NCBI GenBank assembly: GCA_002887195.1
Contig: PJAB01000871.1
Span: 1-19,642 of the forward strand
Length of the DNA: 19,642 bases
Direction: 5' to 3'
Origin: Chrysochromulina parva
Taxonomy: Eukaryota > Haptophyta > Prymnesiales > Chrysochromulinaceae
The notes beneath the pieces were generated by a model. The model was not told where the DNA came from, searched no databases, and saw nothing but the letters and a program-made list of their open reading frames with translations. The position numbers and the translations under genes are program-made. Positions 15,772 to 19,642 of the stretch are shown piece by piece. Every line of letters starts with the position of its first letter. Position 1 is the first letter of the stretch.

Positions 15772-18700
15772 AGCCGATCCGCAGATGGAGAAGGCCATCG
15801 CCGCGCAAGCGGAGATGCGAAAGCTTCGTCACCTGAACGAAGCGGGGCCAGCGCATCGGCGGCTTGGGGAGGCGCATCCCGAGTTGCATCCGCAGCGGCT
15901 GCAGACGGAGCGTGAGATCCTTGCGGATCTGGAGGCCGAGATCCTCGATCGAGAGTGCCTGGAGAGCGAGGCCGCGAACGCCAAAGTGGAGTACGAGAAC
16001 GAGCTGCGCGATCTTCTGGCCGAGGCCGCAGGCGCTTTTGAGGCGTTGCGGGCGCAGCTGCCACCTGGGGCGCTGCCCGATCCGGCGCCTACACCCGCCG
16101 TCACACCCGCCATGCCCGCCGCAGCGCCGGTCGCACCGCCAGACCTTCTCCGCGGCTTGGGCGCTCAGTACGACGCCCCGACCGCGACTCCGGTGCTCGG
16201 GACAGCGCCTCCGGCTGCGGCGGCTCCGCTCGGAGATATGTTCGGAGATATGTTCGGAGATTTGCTGGGCGGCGGCATGGGCGGCGGCATGGGTGGGGGC
16301 ATGGGCGGCGGCATGCCCAGCGGCATGGGCGGCGGCATGGGCGGTGGCACTGGTGGCGGCATGGGTGGTGGCATGGGTGGGGGCATGGGTGGGGGCATGG
16401 GTGGGGGCTTCGGAGGGGGCTGGAGTGGTATGGCAGGCGCTGAGATGGGCGGCATGGGTGCTTCTATGGGCGGCATTGGCGGGGCCCAGCAACCGAGCGT
16501 GCTGCCACGTGGCACGCCCGTCACGGCGCCTATGCCCACGACGGCGCCCATGCTGCCACGTGGCACGCCCGTCAGCGTCCACAGCCTTCGCGGCGCGGCA
16601 CATCACAACGGCAAGTCAGGCACCGTCGAAGAGTATGACTGTGCTTCGGATCGGTACATCGTCCGCCTCGCCGACGGGGAAGTCTTGCGCATCAAGCTCG
16701 AGAATCTGCACTGCGTGCAACAAGGGCAGCCGGGCGGCAGCGCGGGCGGCAGCGCGGGCGGCAGCGCGGGCGCCGTGATGGGCGGCAGCGCCGGCGCTGT
16801 GATGGGCGGAAGCTCCGGCGCCGTGATGGGCGGCGGCGCGGGCGCCGTGATGGGCGGCATGGGCATCGGCATACCCGGCGGCATGGGCGGCGGCATGGGT
16901 GGGGACATGGGTGGGGGCGTGGGTGGGGGCATGGGCGGGGGCTTCGGTGGGGGTTGGGGTGGTATGGCGCGCGCTGAGATGGGCGGCATGGGTGCGCCTA
17001 TGGGCGTCATGGGGGGCGGCATGGGCGGCGGCACTTCCGCCATGCCGACGGCGCCCCTCCTTTCGGATCTCTTTGCACGCGAAACGAAGCCCATCGCGAC
17101 GCCCGCCACGGCGCCTTTGCCCACGACGGCGCCCGCTCGAGCGCCTCCATTGGCGTCGTCCAGTGGCGGCGGCGGCGGCGGCGGCGGCGGCGCGGTGGAC
17201 AGTGACGATCCATTCGCAGGGCTCTTCGCAGGCATAGCGCCGCCGCCGGCTACGTCACCGTCGGTCCCGCGGCGAGTTTCGTTAGACCCGCCGGCTACGT
17301 CACCGTCGGTCCCGCGGCGAGTTTCGTCACCGTCGGTCCCGCGGCGAGTCTCGTTAGACCGTCCCGCGAGTAGCAGCAGCGGCACTGGCGGGCTCGATCC
17401 AAATTTGGAAGGTCGGGCCGATCTCATCGCACCTACCAAATTTGGGTCAGAGATGGTCGTCAGTCGGTCGGAGGAGGCACATACGATCACGTGTGTCGAG
17501 CAGATGGCGCCGGCGGCGCAGGTACCGACCTACCTTCCCAAGCCCTTTGCGACTGCATGCATGTGCTCACCACGGCGCGTCCTCTTCCCCACAGGAGGCC
17601 ATCCGAATGCTCCAAAAGGGGTGTCAGGCTCTCAAGTTTGGCAGGCAGGGCAAGCCTCACTCGGTGCGACATAGTGCATGCTGATTGCCTGCCCCATTGC
17701 ATGCTGATTGCCTCCCTCATTGCATGCTGATTGCCTCCCCCATTGCATGCAGGTGCTCTTCCGCCTGTCCGAGGACCTCCAGACGTTATCCTCATTGCAT
17801 GCTGATTGCCTCCCTCATTGCATGCAGGTGCTCTTCCGCCTGTCCGAGGACCTCCAGACGTTATCCTGGGAGAAGAAGGGCCTGCAGGGTCTCGGCAAGG
17901 ACATGGCGATGGGTTTCGGCAAGATGATGGGCGGTGGGTTCGCGAAGAGCGCCGACACGGCGCGCCGAGTCGACCTGAGTACTTTGGTGGAGGTGCTGCA
18001 GGTGCGTGCTTGCCCTGATGGCATCTGATGGCGTCTGATGGCGTCTGATGGCGTCTGATGGCGTCTGATGGCGTCTGATGGCGTCTGATGGCGTCTGAGT
18101 GCGTCTCTCATCAACTGCTCGTCGTGATGGCGTCTGATTGCGTCTCTCATCAACTGCTCGTCGTGATGGCGTCTGAGTGCGTCTCTCATCAACTGCTCGT
18201 CGTGCTTCAGGGCCCTGAGAGCAATGTCATTCGACGCAACCGCGGCGAGAAGCCGATTTCGTCCGCGGACGCGGGTGGCGGCACGGTGGAGGGCGACTAC
18301 TCGTCATACAAGGAGGCCAAGGAGAACTTGTGCCTCTCGCTGCTCTTCGTGAGCAACGAGAAGGATGCCGACCGTGACTCGCTCGACATCCAGTGAGAGA
18401 GCGACGAGGGCTTTGCATGCTGATTGCATGCTGATTGCATGCTGATTGCATACTGATTGCATGCTGATTGAATCTTTGAGCACATTCTGATTGCACCCTT
18501 CATCAGATGCGAGAGCGACGAAGCATTCATCAGCTGGGTCGTGGGGTTCCAAGCCCTCATGGCGCTGCATGAGGCGCTGAGCGGTGGGTTCGATGCGCTC
18601 TCGAGCGTGCTGCATGCTGATTGCATGCTGATTGCATGCTGATTGCATGCATGCTGAGCGGTGGGTTCGATGCGCTCTCGAGCGTGCTCTCTGAGTGCAT

Positions 18701-19642
18701 GCTGATTGCATCTCTGAGGACGTGCTGATGGCCCCCTTCATCAGGTGGGGCTGAGGGGCTTGCGAGTGTCCGTGTCGAGCGCGAGGCCGCCCGTGCGCGG
18801 GCCCTCGCGCGGAGTGCGCCGCAGGTACGCAACTGATGACCTCTGATGACCTCTGATGACCTCTAATGACCTCTGATGACCTCTAATGACCTCTGATGAC
18901 CTCTGATGGCCTCTAATGACCTCTGATGACCTCTGATGACCTCTGATGACCTCTGATGACCTCTGATGACCTCTGATGACCTCTGAAGGCCTCTGAGGAC
19001 CTCTGAGGACCTCTGAGGACCTCTGAGGACCTCTGAAGACCTCTGAGGACCTCTGAGGACCTCTGATGACCTCTGATGACCTCTGAAGGCCTCTGAGGAC
19101 CTCTGAGGACCTCTGAGGACCTCTGAAGACCTCTGATGACCTCTGAAGGCCTCTGAGGACCTCTGAGGACCTCTGAGGACCTCTGAGGACCTCTGAAGAC
19201 CTCTGAGGACCTCTGAGGACCTCTGAGGACCTCTGATGACCTCTGAAGGCCTCTGAGGACCTCTGAGGACCTCTGAGGACCTCTGAAGACCTCTGATGAC
19301 CTCTGAAGGCCTCTGAGGACCTCTGAGGACCTCTGAGGACCTCTGAAGACCTCTGAGGACCTCTGAGGACCTCTGATGACGTACGAGGGCCCTCGCTCGG
19401 AATGCGCCGCAGCTCTACCAAGCGATGCTGGAGCGCGAGGAGAAGCAGATGCAGCAGATGATGCGAGAGGCTGAAGAGGAAGCCAACCGGCAGTATGAGG
19501 CCTCGCGTGCGCGTGCAGAAGCGGCGGATCGTCAAGCTTTCGAAGCGAGGGTGAGTTCCGATGATGACATCTGATTGCATCTGATTGCATCTGATGGCGG
19601 ATCGTCAAGCTTTCGAAGCGAGGGTGAGTTCCGATGATGACA
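15449..19642 (+). CDS. Coiled-coil, Gly/Met-rich, KOW/SH3-like and PRAF-type PH domain protein, 3' partial
   Basis: Exons are 15449-17521, 17595-17663, 17828-18001, 18211-18392, 18507-18583, 18745-18824 and 19413-19550, continuing off the window; all junction phases agree. The start may instead be Met 15518 (MKNFFGGAKGQ). Order of parts: Pro/Ala-rich start with an (AP)n run; coiled coil (about residues 110-205); two Gly/Gly/Gly/Met tracts; an SH3/KOW-like module (VSVHSLRG ... HHNGKSGTVEEYD ... RYIVRLADG ... LENLH, about 372-425); a disordered Ser/Pro stretch; then a PH-like domain over exons 2-5. It has AIRMLQKGCQALKFGRQGKP, FRLSEDLQTLSWEKKG, SLDIQCESDEAFISW and VVGFQALMAL, closely resembling the PH domain of plant PRAF (PH-RCC1-FYVE) proteins. 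A Glu/Gln/Arg coiled coil follows (LEREEKQMQQMMREAEEE). A membrane or trafficking adaptor is inferred. Confidence 0.75.
16264..17040 (+). repeat. Coding Gly-Gly-Gly-Met repeat tracts
   Basis: Two blocks of GGCGGCATGGGC-type units (about 16264-16425 and 16876-17035) encode (GGGM)n. They flank the KOW/SH3-like module, and a GGSAG/GAVMGG block precedes the second. The two blocks share the nearly identical tail GGMGASMGG / GGMGAPMGV, so one probably arose from the other. Confidence 0.85.
17522..17594 (+). repeat. Short intron ending in the recurrent acceptor element
   Basis: This 73-bp intron runs from CAG|GTACCG to CCCCACAG|GAGGCC in phase 0. Its 3' half (from 17563) is GTGCTCACCACGGCGC plus a C/T-rich tract, preceded by GCATGCAT. 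It is the most compact example of the element. Confidence 0.8.
17664..17827 (+). repeat. ATTGCATGCTG array intron with duplicated exon start
   Basis: The donor is TCG|GTGCGA and the acceptor GCATGCAG|GTGCTC. Units of about 23 bp (CATTGCATGCTGATTGCCTC) fill it. A 39-bp copy of the next exon's start stands at 17753, 75 bp before the true start at 17828 and with its own GCATGCAG acceptor. The 75-bp insert is in frame and free of stops. Confidence 0.87.
18002..18210 (+). repeat. TGATGGCGTC array intron with a 44-bp higher unit
   Basis: About eight perfect TGATGGCGTC units are followed by three units of about 44 bp containing CTCATCAACTGCTCGTCGTG. The last of these leads into the acceptor TGCTTCAG. 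Confidence 0.83.
18393..18506 (+). repeat. TGATTGCATGC array intron
   Basis: Five TGATTGCATGC units (one TGATTGCATAC) run over about 18417-18470. The donor region GTGAGAGAGCGACGAG and the acceptor-side exon start ATGCGAGAGCGACGAAG are diverged copies of each other. Confidence 0.8.
18584..18744 (+). repeat. TGATTGCATGC array intron with duplicated donor region
   Basis: The junction GCTGAGCG|GTGGGTTCGATG with its following sequence occurs at 18577 and again at 18653. The acceptor TTCATCAG|GTGGGG joins in phase 1 to give ALSGGAEGLASVRVEREAAR, a coherent helical sequence. Confidence 0.78.
18825..19412 (+). repeat. Large 10-bp minisatellite intron with higher-order structure
   Basis: Positions 18841-19380 are 54 consecutive units of exactly 10 bp (CTCTGATGAC and variants CTCTGAGGAC, CTCTGAAGAC, CTCTGAAGGC, CTCTAATGAC) without one indel. 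From 18981 they form five blocks of 10, 6, 10, 6 and 8 units, each starting with CTCTGAAGGC and ending with CTCTGATGAC. The acceptor region GGGCCCTCGCTCGGAATGCG repeats the upstream exon's end at about 18799-18824. Confidence 0.9.
19524..19642 (+). repeat. 46-bp direct repeat across an exon-intron junction
   Basis: Bases 19524-19569 and 19597-19642 are identical, including 27 coding bases, the donor AGG|GTGAGT and the start of the intron. They are separated by TGATTGCATC units. The window ends at the last base of the second copy that can be seen. Confidence 0.88.

Noticed and set aside
18841..19380. CRISPR array
   Set aside because: The repeats are contiguous, with no unique spacers, in a eukaryotic intron.
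18741..19580. Long minus-strand ORF of Arg/Ser/Glu/Val repeats over the 10-bp array
   Set aside because: A 10-bp unit without stops keeps frames open by chance. It lies antisense to a phase-consistent exon model and has no other protein-like features.

Overview
The window reads as nuclear DNA of a unicellular eukaryotic alga, most likely a haptophyte or similar GC-rich protist (moderate confidence; inferred from gene content and style, no database search made). The genes are interrupted by short GT-AG and a few GC-AG introns. There is no bacterial operon layout. Ala/Pro/Gly low-complexity coding is common. Families such as FkbM-type methyltransferases, GT10 fucosyltransferases and ShKT-TPR-cupin proteins suit a marine microalga.

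Layout: (1) 121-1609 (+), 3' part of a TIR-domain protein with a coiled-coil N-terminus. (2) 1610-2400, repeat-rich 3' flank and AT-rich spacer. (3) 5999-3434 (-), an ATP-grasp protein in at least nine exons, perhaps with further 3' exons near 2914-2560. (4) 6258-7672 (+), GT10 fucosyltransferase with one intron, divergent from the ATP-grasp gene. (5) 9105-8131 (-), an intronless FkbM methyltransferase in a visibly AT-richer, repeat-poor island. (6) 10438-9605 (-), an unrecognised ORF. (7) 10657-13735 (+), a secreted ShKT-TPR-Cupin_8/JmjC-like oxygenase in seven exons, whose phases all agree. (8) 14092-15192 (+), an unrecognised Ser/Pro/Ala-rich protein. (9) 15449 to beyond 19642 (+), a coiled-coil, Gly/Met-rich, SH3/KOW-like and PRAF-type PH domain protein, running off the right edge.

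The unusual feature is the introns. Most are packed with minisatellites built on a 10-11 bp unit containing CTGAT or CTAAT, a match to the CTRAY branch-point consensus. The unit is normally in the sense orientation of its host gene: TGATGACCTC in plus genes, its complement on the plus strand in the minus gene. In about ten introns, the repeats lie next to a second copy of 15-46 bp of adjoining exon or splice-junction sequence, so the intron is bounded by direct repeats. Many 3' splice junctions read AG|GT. A second element, GTGCTCACCACGGCGC plus a C-rich tract and CACAG, ends at least four introns in genes on both strands and looks like an introner family. Together these suggest introns made or enlarged by tandem duplication of splice-junction segments. 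The genes share no evident pathway.
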